DNA from: Bdellovibrio sp047344985
GTDB lineage: Bacteria; Bdellovibrionota; Bdellovibrionia; Bdellovibrionales; Bdellovibrionaceae
NCBI RefSeq assembly: GCF_047344985.1
Contig: NZ_CP178861.1
Coordinates: 3,286,001 to 3,350,000 of the forward strand
Length of the DNA stretch: 64,000 nt
Direction of reading: 5' to 3'
The translations under genes were made by a program, and so were the position numbers. Below are positions 44,002-51,722 of this stretch, piece after piece. The notes beneath the pieces are model-generated. The model was not told where the DNA came from, did no database searches, and saw nothing but the letters and a program-made list of their open reading frames with translations. Positions within the stretch are counted from its first letter, which is position 1; every line of letters starts with the position of its first letter.

Positions 44002-44748
44002 TTAAAAGTTAGAATACGTGTTGATCTCTACATCATCCGAACTAATCTCGATAAAATGCGGTTCGATCAACCAGGACCCGCTGTTAAAATAGCGCCCGTT
44101 TGGCAGAGCTAGAACGCCCGCATGATGAGTGTGCCCAAAAATGATGGAATCAAATCCACGAGCGCACACCTCTTCTGCCGCAATAACGAAGTCAGGATGC
44201 TCTCCGGGCAAGGTTTGCACTTCGCTAGGACCTCTAAAAAAACGTCTGATTTTTGATTTTACTTCCTCAAACTTGATCCACAGTTTGTAAGCTCTGGGAC
44301 TCACCATGAGCGCGAATCCTCCAAGCCACGTCATAAACTCATAAAGATCCGGACTTTTCACAAAAAAAGGATCATAAAGATGGCCATGCTCAATGCGAAT
44401 TCTTTGATTGCCACACTGGACATTCAAAAACGGGGCAAGAATGAGTGGCCCCCAATCCTCTAAAAAATTTTCCAATAAAATATCGTGATTACCGACGATA
44501 TAAAAAACCCGATTTCCCGCTTTGGAAATTGCTTTCACCGCTCGAAAAACTTCCGGCACGTCTTCTGCTAATTTGCGAAAGGATACTTGAGCAATTTCAA
44601 GTCCATCGCCATTGATGCAAACATCATATTTGTTTTCAGCCGCCCAATACAAAAACTCGATCAAACGCTTTTTTGTGCTGGAGAATGGATTACCCAAATG
44701 CAGATCTGAGATGACCACCATTTTTTTGGTCGAGACATCAATGATCAT
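44002..44748 (-). CDS. Metallophosphoesterase (LpxH-like)
   Basis: The 248-residue product has the calcineurin-type phosphoesterase motifs: DLHLGNP, INGDGLEI, GNHDIL and GHTHHAG. The GDxxD motif reads GDGLE here. The fold and length suit UDP-2,3-diacylglucosamine hydrolases of lipid A synthesis, but other phosphodiesterases share this layout. Its start overlaps the end of the upstream cyclic-nucleotide-binding gene by 4 bases, so the two are co-expressed and may act together. Confidence 0.82.
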   Translation of the reverse strand: MIIDVSTKKMVVISDLHLGNPFSSTKKRLIEFLYWAAENKYDVCINGDGLEIAQVSFRKLAEDVPEVFRAVKAISKAGNRVFYIVGNHDILLENFLEDWGPLILAPFLNVQCGNQRIRIEHGHLYDPFFVKSPDLYEFMTWLGGFALMVSPRAYKLWIKFEEVKSKIRRFFRGPSEVQTLPGEHPDFVIAAEEVCARGFDSIIFGHTHHAGVLALPNGRYFNSGSWLIEPHFIEISSDDVEINTYSNF

Positions 44749-45209
44749 AACGAAGACTCAACGACTTCTTGCAGATTATTTTTGGAAAGTTGTTCAGCGG
44801 CAATCAGGGCTACAAGTTTTTCATTGGTCTGACGAATGCGACCGCTTAATTGTTTCATCAGTTCAAATGCAAATGTCGGATCCCGACGGATTTTTAATAA
44901 AAAACTGCCAGGGTCCAGAACCAACAATGTGGTATCGCCCACAGAACGAGCTGATGCGGAACGCGGTAAAGACTCTAGCAGCGACATTTCACCGACCATA
45001 CTTCCCCGTTCCACTTTTCCAAGAATCACCGTGCTGCCTTCGACTTTTTTGTAAACTTCGACAGTGCCACGCTGAACAATGTACATCTCGCGGCTCAAAT
45101 CTCCTTCACGGAATAAAACTTCTCCATCTGTGAGTTTAAGAACTTGTTGATCTGTAAATCTTTTGCCGCGCGAAGAACTTGAATTGAACATAGATTCATA
45201 GGCTATCAA
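44745..45209 (-). CDS. Cyclic nucleotide-binding domain protein
   Basis: The 154-residue product is one cNMP-binding domain: LTDGEVLFREGDLSREMYIVQRGTVEVYKK, followed by the phosphate-binding cassette VGEMSLLESLPRSASARS with the usual Gly-Glu and Arg. A C-terminal helix follows, but no DNA-binding domain, so it probably regulates a partner instead of DNA. The likely partner is the phosphoesterase joined by the 4-base overlap. Which nucleotide is bound is unknown. Confidence 0.85.
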   Translation of the reverse strand: MIAYESMFNSSSSRGKRFTDQQVLKLTDGEVLFREGDLSREMYIVQRGTVEVYKKVEGSTVILGKVERGSMVGEMSLLESLPRSASARSVGDTTLLVLDPGSFLLKIRRDPTFAFELMKQLSGRIRQTNEKLVALIAAEQLSKNNLQEVVESSL

Positions 45210-45309
45210 ATTATTTTTACCAAGCCACCGAGATCCACGGCTCTGGTCGTAGGTACCGCTCGCTTCTCGAGGTCAATGAGGTCAAATTGGTCTTTGGTAT
45301 CCTGGACTA

Positions 45310-45335
45310 AACAAAGCCCGAATCACTCCGGGCTT
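45310..45335 (-). terminator. Terminator of the exported-protein operon
   Basis: On the minus strand AAGCCCG / CGGGCTT with an eight-base loop is followed by TTGTTT, five bases after the last gene of the operon. Confidence 0.8.
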
Positions 45336-45340
45336 CTCGA

Positions 45341-45994
45341 TTATAACGGATTTATCAATTGCGGATACTTTGAAAGCTGCTCTCCATCAATACGAACTGC
45401 AACTCCGTGATTGATTTCCTGATCAACAAAAGAACCATCTGCTTTACGAATAACGGCTTGCAGAACATATTCAAACTGCAAAGTCGTAAAGAGAGTTCTC
45501 TTTTGGATGGACTTCAAAAAGAAAGTTCGTCCTTTACTTGTCAAAACAATCGCGCACGACTGCTCTTGTCCGATCAAACCCCCACGATGATTACATTCAT
45601 TTTCACCAATCAATTCAGCAAGAACGCCTGTCAGTGAAAGTGTGGATTCAATAAAAGGAACACCGCTGAATTCTGCCTTCGGGTCCTTTTTAAGAATTTC
45701 CGCTTTTGCTAGCTCCAGCTCTTCTCGCGTGTAAGCAGGAACTAATGTCATTGAAATCACACCGATCTTAGTAATTAGATTTTTTCTGAATTCACCGTAA
45801 GAAAAATACGGTGTGCCTTCTTGATTAGTTGCGATCATCACAACATTCGGAGCCACGTAGTACCGATGGGGATCCAGGTGATCAGGGTAAATCGTCATCA
45901 CGCCACTGTTAGCGACGTTTTCATTCACCACTGGGATCGCCAGGGCACTTGAAGCCACTAACGAAACAAAAAACAATGCCATCGTATTTTTCAT
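45341..45994 (-). CDS. Exported protein, paralogue of the first gene in the operon
   Basis: I do not recognise the family. The 217-residue protein has a signal peptide ending SSALA. Its mature start (SGVMTIYPDHLDPHRYYVAPN) closely matches the same region of the first operon gene (NGILTLYRDHANPNKVYFFPN), so they are paralogues. Later CNHRGGLIGQEQSCAIVL and GHGVAV-type stretches contain a Cys pair. It is the last of four genes, one base after the small lipoprotein gene. Confidence 0.72.
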   Translation of the reverse strand: MKNTMALFFVSLVASSALAIPVVNENVANSGVMTIYPDHLDPHRYYVAPNVVMIATNQEGTPYFSYGEFRKNLITKIGVISMTLVPAYTREELELAKAEILKKDPKAEFSGVPFIESTLSLTGVLAELIGENECNHRGGLIGQEQSCAIVLTSKGRTFFLKSIQKRTLFTTLQFEYVLQAVIRKADGSFVDQEINHGVAVRIDGEQLSKYPQLINPL

Positions 45995-45995
45995 T

Positions 45996-46295
45996 TTATT
46001 TTTCCTTTACCACACAGATATCACTGCATTCGATGTTAAAGTTTTTATCCAAAACTGCAGCCGCCTCCTGAGGTGAACACTGAGAAGCGAAAGTCTCCAT
46101 CGCCAAAATCAAAGTGTTTACATAAAACTTTGCCGAAGTTCCAGAATACATACGCCCCAGAAGCTTCACCTCTTCACAGGCCAAATTGTCGACCCGAGGA
46201 GGAGGACCCGGGGGGTTCACAGGGTGAGTTCCTGAGGAACCTCCCCCACCGCAAGCGGCCAAAAACAACGGAAATAACCATGTGAGTTTTTTCAT
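45996..46295 (-). CDS. Small lipoprotein
   Basis: The 99-residue product has a lipobox ending LAAC, then a Gly/Ser and Pro-rich spacer (GGGGSSG, NPPGPPPR) and a short Cys-containing domain (LACEEV, ASQCSP, IECSDICVV) that may be disulfide-bonded. It belongs to the four-gene exported operon, with eight bases to its upstream neighbour. Function is unknown. Confidence 0.7.
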   Translation of the reverse strand: MKKLTWLFPLFLAACGGGGSSGTHPVNPPGPPPRVDNLACEEVKLLGRMYSGTSAKFYVNTLILAMETFASQCSPQEAAAVLDKNFNIECSDICVVKEK

Positions 46296-46303
46296 AAAAA
46301 TTC

Positions 46304-47080
46304 CTAGTTGATTTGAACTTTCAAAACAGGAACCAAATTAAATTTCACGTCGTGACTTTGCCTGTCCAGATGTGTGCCTTTGACCATCACCGAATCTGCA
46401 CGAGATTTCACAGACAAACTCAAAACGTCTTTAAAAGACTTTACTGAGCTTGGATCCGTCTCAAAGCATTTCTGTAAAAGATCTTTCTTATAAGAAACAA
46501 ATGTCTGATCGTAATGCATCGTCGACGGTTGTTTCATTCGCGAAAGATTAAGAATCAGGTCTTCCACTCGGTTCACCTTCAGGTCGGAACAGTTCACTGA
46601 ATTTTCAAATTTTTCTAATTCAGTGCTAGAGCTGTAACTTGCCTGCACAGGAATTTCCAAACTCAAAAAATCACTCTTCTTAGAAAGAGTTTTTAGTTTA
46701 GCAACTTGATCACTCTTAAGACTTATCTGCAGATTCATATAAGGACCCATTTGCCCTTGACGCAAAACCGTTTGTTCAGAAATTCCCGCATAAGGAATTT
46801 CAACTTTCAACGGAGCACCCGCTACCTGGGCCGTGAGCAACGTGAGTTTGTAACCTGGATAGGTCGCTTTCACCTTTTCCATCTCTTGACGGGCTAAATC
46901 ACCGTCGTAAGTTAACGACAGACTTAAAATTCCGCCATCACCATCAAGATCCATCACATTCATCTCCAGATAAGGAGTGAGTGAATAGTAAACTGTTTTT
47001 TCATAGTCATTCACTTCATGGATCGCGGCCGAAGCCCACGATCCCATCAGTAATACCAATAACCCAATATATTTTTTCAT
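46304..47080 (-). CDS. Exported protein, unknown
   Basis: This 258-residue protein has a signal peptide ending SWASA. The mature sequence is beta-rich with alternating charged and hydrophobic residues (MNVMDLDGDGGILSLSLTYDG, KLTLLTAQVAG, VMVKGTHLDRQSHDVKFNLVPVLKVQIN) and has a Cys pair (VNCSD and QKCFE). The segment DLDGDGG recalls a Ca-binding loop. It sits between the two paralogues and the lipoprotein, so the four probably act as one envelope or secreted assembly. Confidence 0.68.
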   Translation of the reverse strand: MKKYIGLLVLLMGSWASAAIHEVNDYEKTVYYSLTPYLEMNVMDLDGDGGILSLSLTYDGDLARQEMEKVKATYPGYKLTLLTAQVAGAPLKVEIPYAGISEQTVLRQGQMGPYMNLQISLKSDQVAKLKTLSKKSDFLSLEIPVQASYSSSTELEKFENSVNCSDLKVNRVEDLILNLSRMKQPSTMHYDQTFVSYKKDLLQKCFETDPSSVKSFKDVLSLSVKSRADSVMVKGTHLDRQSHDVKFNLVPVLKVQIN

Positions 47081-47095
47081 TTGAAATTCCTTTAT

Positions 47096-48109
47096 TTAGT
47101 CCGCCGAGATCACAAGACGATCGCGGTATTTATCGAGGTCTTTGATCACAATCGCCGTACAGAAATCACGTTCTTCTAAATCTGTGCGTTTCCAATTCCA
47201 AGTTTCTGTTTGCAGTTCTTCTTTACGAACAGAGCCTCCGCCAAAATGGAACAAACGATTTCCTGGAGCGGTCGCTGTCACAGGAGTTGCTGTCAATTCA
47301 GGAACGAACATACGTGCTGTGATTGTTTCCGAAATCTTTTGTAGGTATTCCCACTCTTTCGCGTCTCCACCGTTCATTGTGATTTCAATGGCTCTTTCTG
47401 CGTGCAGTTTTTCAACCACCGCTTGAATGCTCCAGCTAAACCAACCCCAGCCTCCTCCGTGCGATGCCTGGAAATATTCATACACACGCTTCATATTCAC
47501 CTTGATAGAGGCATCCATATTGGGTCCGAATCCTTGCACCTTGTAACAGTAGTCCATTTTTAAGAGTGCGCTGCCCGCTGATTTTGTAAGAAGAGCTTTG
47601 AATGCTTTCGCACCAACGCCCGTCAAAACGGCGTTCACACCGATTTCGTCTTCAGCCCGACCACCGTGTTGAGCAAAATTGAATTCTTTAAACAGGTCCG
47701 TTAAAGGTTGCGCACCCATCGCTGTTGTTTGCAAACCAATCGTTGAAGATTTAATCGGCAAAACGGCGACTTCCACTTCAGGATGTTCTTTCATATAAGT
47801 ATCAAGAGAGGCCTTTTGATCCGTGTCGGAAGCCAAGTGAGTCGTCATGGTCATATACGCTCCACCTGCTGTTGGATTTTCCAATCCCCAATAGACAAAA
47901 TTGAAAAGAGGAACTCCGCTATTATCGGCGGAAAAGCGTGTGGAATTTGGGAAGAAATAAACTTTGTTAGGATTCGCGTGATCGCGATACAAAGTTAAAA
48001 TTCCGTTTTTGATTGTTCCCGCCGTCTCCCCAAACAACGGAACCGCCAAAGCAGATTTGCTTAAAAGGGATGTAAATAAAAACCCCAAAAGCAGTGTTTT
48101 GTTTTTCAT
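47096..48109 (-). CDS. Exported protein, first gene of the four-gene operon
   Basis: I do not recognise the family. The 337-residue protein has a signal peptide ending KSALA and shares its N-terminal region with the 217-residue protein at the operon's end. The middle has Gly-rich stretches (ASHGGGWGWFSWS) and the C-terminal part is beta-rich with FHFGGGSVRKEELQTE. No catalytic motif is evident. The operon reads leftward, 15-16 bases separate this gene from the next, and the start lies divergent from the radical SAM operon. Confidence 0.72.
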   Translation of the reverse strand: MKNKTLLLGFLFTSLLSKSALAVPLFGETAGTIKNGILTLYRDHANPNKVYFFPNSTRFSADNSGVPLFNFVYWGLENPTAGGAYMTMTTHLASDTDQKASLDTYMKEHPEVEVAVLPIKSSTIGLQTTAMGAQPLTDLFKEFNFAQHGGRAEDEIGVNAVLTGVGAKAFKALLTKSAGSALLKMDYCYKVQGFGPNMDASIKVNMKRVYEYFQASHGGGWGWFSWSIQAVVEKLHAERAIEITMNGGDAKEWEYLQKISETITARMFVPELTATPVTATAPGNRLFHFGGGSVRKEELQTETWNWKRTDLEERDFCTAIVIKDLDKYRDRLVISAD

Positions 48110-48358
48110 GAATGCCTCCAGTAATTGCCCGCATTTTTACGGGCAACAGAAGACTTCCTGCAAAGGGACAAGGCCTTACGAGACCTCATAAAAGTGACCT
48201 GGTAAAAGCTGCTGTCCGACGTCCGGATGCTCCTCAGCCATTTGACACTCATGAAATAGTTTCCTTTTGCCCCCAACAGCCCATTTTTCCGGGCAAAAAT
48301 ACACCACCCATCGCAGTCATAAATAGATGATTTTATTGAACTTTATAACATCATTCAG
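48110..48358. promoter_or_regulatory. Divergent promoter region with two GCCC...GGGC inverted repeats
   Basis: TTGCCCG-N8-CGGGCAA (48125-48146) and TTTTGCCC-N18-GGGCAAAA (48265-48298) share the TTGCCC/GGGCAA arms and flank the start regions of the exported-protein operon and the radical SAM operon. They could be operators for one regulator. TATAAC lies nine bases before the GTG of the radical SAM gene. Confidence 0.4.
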
Positions 48359-49681
48359 GTGTCTCAATATGGAACGCTTATTGCAGCTCCCCCTTGCGGT
48401 ATGGAACAACGACGTTACAAAGACATTGTGGCATTCAAATGGAACCAAGGAGCTCCCCTGGCTTTCCATGCCCGTAATTTGGAAGTCGCTGAAATTTCTG
48501 AAGAGACCTGGAACGACATGCAAGAGACTTTACAGTCTTCCGAGGCCACTGAAGAACTCACTTTGTGGGAACAAGAGAACAGCCCGGAAGTGAAGTCTGG
48601 AAAACTCCAACCCGGCATCCGCAGCCTTACTATCAATGTCACGCAGATCTGCAATTTGAAGTGCACTTACTGTGCGGCAGGTGGTGATGGAACGTACGGA
48701 GCTGCACAGACGAAGATCAACGTTGAAAAAACTCTTCCGCAATTGAAATTCTTTATCGAACGTCTTCCAGAAGGCAGCCGCTTTAAAATCACTTTCCTCG
48801 GTGGCGAACCTCTTCTTTACCCAGACGGCATTCAAGAGATCGGCAATTACGTTCGTTTGATGACGGCCGGAAGAAATATTCAAGCTGGTTTTTCTATCGT
48901 GACAAACGGAACTTTGATCAACGAAAAAACTTTGAATATTCTTAAGAGCATCAAGGCCAACGTCACAGTCAGTTTGGACGGCCCGGCAGAGATCAACGAC
49001 AAAGCTCGTCCAACAAAAGATGGCTCTAGCAGCACTTCACTTGTTGTCGAAGGACTTCGTCAGCTTGCAGACAACAGACATTCTTTAGGGCTTTTGACTG
49101 TGCATGGCGTTTTCAATCGCGAGAATTTAGATCTTGTGAGCGCTTACAACTTCTATCGCACGTTCAAGGTTGATCGCTATGAGTTCACGTACTCTGTGGA
49201 AGAAAATGACGACGCCAGCAATAAAGAATTCGTTGAGCAGATGAATTCTATCGCGGTTTTGGCTTATGCTTCTGGCGGCGAACCTGAACTTCGTAAAATC
49301 GGAATTTTTGATCAGCATTTTTCCGCTTTGGACAACCAGCAACAAACTGAAAACTACTGTGGCGCTGGGAAGTCTTTCCTGATGGTGGACGCGAGAAACA
49401 ATCTTTTCACGTGCCCTTGGGAAGTGGGAAATAAAGATGAACAAGTGGGTCAAGGGACTCAACTCAACGAGGAGCGCTTGGCTCAATACCAGGCTCCCCT
49501 TATCGAACAGAACAACTGCCAAAGCTGCTGGGCTCGTTTCCTTTGTGGTGGCGGCTGTATGTTCATTCACAAGCAAAGCACGGGAAACAAGCACCAAAAA
49601 GACGGTCAGTTTTGTTTTCGCACGCGCGGCTTGATTGCTACCGCATTGTTATATTATAAAATGAGCAGGGTTTCCTGCTAA
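48359..49681 (+). CDS. Radical SAM/SPASM peptide maturase
   Basis: The 440-residue product has an N-terminal ~90-residue region that may bind a leader peptide, the radical SAM cluster Cys98, Cys102 and Cys105 (CNLKCTYC), FLGGEPLL, TNGTLI and SLDGP. The C-terminal SPASM domain has Cys334 and Cys352, then Cys387, Cys390, Cys396 and Cys400 in the canonical CX2CX5CX3C spacing, and Cys419. This is the layout of enzymes that modify ribosomally made peptides, with two auxiliary Fe-S clusters. A 39-residue peptide gene follows after nine bases. GTG 48359 is the open start; ATG 48401 (Met15) is an alternative, and no clear ribosome site decides. Confidence 0.9.
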   Translation: MSQYGTLIAAPPCGMEQRRYKDIVAFKWNQGAPLAFHARNLEVAEISEETWNDMQETLQSSEATEELTLWEQENSPEVKSGKLQPGIRSLTINVTQICNLKCTYCAAGGDGTYGAAQTKINVEKTLPQLKFFIERLPEGSRFKITFLGGEPLLYPDGIQEIGNYVRLMTAGRNIQAGFSIVTNGTLINEKTLNILKSIKANVTVSLDGPAEINDKARPTKDGSSSTSLVVEGLRQLADNRHSLGLLTVHGVFNRENLDLVSAYNFYRTFKVDRYEFTYSVEENDDASNKEFVEQMNSIAVLAYASGGEPELRKIGIFDQHFSALDNQQQTENYCGAGKSFLMVDARNNLFTCPWEVGNKDEQVGQGTQLNEERLAQYQAPLIEQNNCQSCWARFLCGGGCMFIHKQSTGNKHQKDGQFCFRTRGLIATALLYYKMSRVSC

Positions 49682-49690
49682 GAGGATGTT

Positions 49691-49810
49691 ATGAAAAAGC
49701 AAACACATATTAAAAAGATTAAACCTCTGAAGCCCATCGCAACTCCGTCTACACAGATGATTGGGCCAGGCACTGGTGGAAACGGCGAAGGCTGTATCCC
49801 AGTTCGATAG
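49691..49810 (+). CDS. Candidate RiPP precursor peptide (39 residues)
   Basis: ATG 49691 to TAG 49810 encodes a 39-residue peptide. The first ~24 residues are basic with Lys pairs and Pro (MKKQTHIKKIKPLKP) and look like a leader. The C-terminal 15 residues form a Gly-rich core, GPGTGGNGEGCIPVR, with a single Cys. GAGG lies about five bases before the ATG. It follows the SPASM maturase by nine bases and precedes the histidine kinase by 31. One Cys in a Gly-rich C-terminus next to such an enzyme strongly suggests a substrate, perhaps with a thioether or other Cys-linked bond. It does not match a known precursor class that I recall. Confidence 0.8.
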   Translation: MKKQTHIKKIKPLKPIATPSTQMIGPGTGGNGEGCIPVR

Positions 49811-49841
49811 TAATTATTAATTTTTAACGAAAAACGAGATT

Positions 49842-51722
49842 ATGACTCTTCCTCCCTCCCCTGAAGAGACATCCTCCTCCCAAAAACGAGGAGACTATAA
49901 AGCGCTTGCGTTGCGAATTGCCTTCGCACTGGGGATTTCATTTTTCATTGCGCAAACGAATCTCGATTACCTTGAGTCTTTCCTCTACGACTTAAGAGTT
50001 CGCACTAAAGTTCTGAATCAAACATCCGGCAATATCGAGTTGATTTATATCACTCCGCAAACTGTTCAGTTGTTTAAAGGCTTTCCGACCGCGAAAGAAC
50101 AAGCGTCTCTTTTACGCGGCCTTGTTGCCGAAGGTGCAAAGGCTGTCGTTTATGATTTTAATGTGAGCGAGACTCCCGGCAGTGTTGATGAAAAGAACGA
50201 CTGGGAATCCAGCCTCGTTGAAAATTCCAATGTTTTCGTGGCAGGCCGCTCAACAGCCTTAAAGGGAGAAGAAAAACAACTTTCTCTTCCCGATCCTCTT
50301 GAAAAAGTGACTTTGGCGCCGGCTCCTAAAACAACGGATTTGGTGAACTTTGCTAAAGACGGCGTCACTCGTCGAATGATTTTAACGTACCAAGGTCGTT
50401 CATTGCTTCCAGTGCAGTTGGCAAGTCTGTTTAATCCTGAAATCAAAGACGTTGATAAAGTTCGTGGTCACTTTGATTTTTACGGAACCGATCAGGCTTA
50501 CATTGATTTCCACAGAGCTAAAACTTATCCGTCCACTACATTTGAAGATGTCTTAAATGGTCGGGTGGATGCTTCTCGCTTTAAAAATAAAATCGTTCTT
50601 ATCGGAACTGATTTAGGTCTTGATGAAGGCGAATACATCATGAGCCCGTACAATCGCGAAGTGACTGCGATGACTCGCATTGAACTTCAAGCCAATACGA
50701 TTGATACGTTGATTCGCAACTCGGGCCCTGTGAAATCTCATAAGGCTGTTAATTGGATCTTTATTCTTCTTGCTTCGATCTTAACGACTCACGTTGTTTT
50801 GACGATGAAGCCCACTCGCGGATTGATGATCTTGGGTGGAACTCTTGCCGGATTTATCGTTGTTTGTATTCTAGCTTATTGGGCTGCGGGCTTGTGGCTT
50901 CCAATGGCGGCTCCTCTTTTAACAATCTTCCTTTGTTACTACTTCTTTATTCCTTATCGTTTGATCGTTGAGAATCGTCGCAGCTGGGAATACTACCAGA
51001 AGAATAAACTCTTAAGCCAAGTTGAAGAGCTTAAGACGAATTTCATTTCGATGATGTCGCATGACCTAAAGACGCCGATTGCGCGCATTCAAGGAATGAC
51101 GGATATGATTCTGTCTGACAACGTTCAATTGAGTGCGCAACAGCGTGAGGCTGTGGATACGATCAAGCATTCTTCGGATGACCTTTTAAAATTTATCAAT
51201 GCGATATTAAATTACGGTAAAATTGAGAGCCAAGGTGTCCAGCTTCATTTGCAAAGCAAAGACATCAACAATCTTCTTCAAGAAGTCATTCGTAAACACG
51301 AATTCCTAGCGAAGGTTAAACGCATTCAAATCGTTTCTGAATTGGAACCCATGTTTCCTGTGCCTGTGGATGCGGATCTGATGAAACAAGTTTTCTCGAA
51401 TCTTGTTGAGAACGCCATTAAGTACAGTCCGGAAGACACGAAAATCATGGTGTCGAGCGAAGAAACTTCCACGAAGGTTGTTGTTCAGGTGGCCGATCAG
51501 GGCCCTGGGATCCCTTCGGATGAGCTTCAGAATATCTTTATGAAGTTCTTCCGCTCTAAGAACGCCAAAAGCTCGCCTATTAAGGGTTCGGGCTTGGGAT
51601 TGTATTTGGCCAAATATTTTACTGAACTTCACCGGGGACGTATTTTTGTAGAATCTTCCCATGGTAATGGATCGACTTTTACTGTAGAACTACCAATCGA
51701 GCAAGGGGGTACACATGCTTAA
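49842..51722 (+). CDS. CHASE2-domain sensor histidine kinase
   Basis: The 626-residue protein has an N-terminal helix (about 25-42), an extracytoplasmic CHASE2 domain to about residue 290 (YDFNVSETPGSVDE, FKNKIVLIGTDLGLDEG, MTRIELQANTIDTLI), three membrane helices (about 305-375) and a kinase core. The core has the H-box FISMMSHDLKTPIARI, an N-box NLVENAIKYSPE, DQGPGIP and GSGLGLYLAK. The phospho-acceptor His is in SHDLKTP. It lies 31 bases after the peptide gene with no terminator, and its end overlaps the regulator gene by 8 bases. CHASE2 domains sense unknown small ligands; the peptide is one candidate. Confidence 0.92.
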   Translation: MTLPPSPEETSSSQKRGDYKALALRIAFALGISFFIAQTNLDYLESFLYDLRVRTKVLNQTSGNIELIYITPQTVQLFKGFPTAKEQASLLRGLVAEGAKAVVYDFNVSETPGSVDEKNDWESSLVENSNVFVAGRSTALKGEEKQLSLPDPLEKVTLAPAPKTTDLVNFAKDGVTRRMILTYQGRSLLPVQLASLFNPEIKDVDKVRGHFDFYGTDQAYIDFHRAKTYPSTTFEDVLNGRVDASRFKNKIVLIGTDLGLDEGEYIMSPYNREVTAMTRIELQANTIDTLIRNSGPVKSHKAVNWIFILLASILTTHVVLTMKPTRGLMILGGTLAGFIVVCILAYWAAGLWLPMAAPLLTIFLCYYFFIPYRLIVENRRSWEYYQKNKLLSQVEELKTNFISMMSHDLKTPIARIQGMTDMILSDNVQLSAQQREAVDTIKHSSDDLLKFINAILNYGKIESQGVQLHLQSKDINNLLQEVIRKHEFLAKVKRIQIVSELEPMFPVPVDADLMKQVFSNLVENAIKYSPEDTKIMVSSEETSTKVVVQVADQGPGIPSDELQNIFMKFFRSKNAKSSPIKGSGLGLYLAKYFTELHRGRIFVESSHGNGSTFTVELPIEQGGTHA

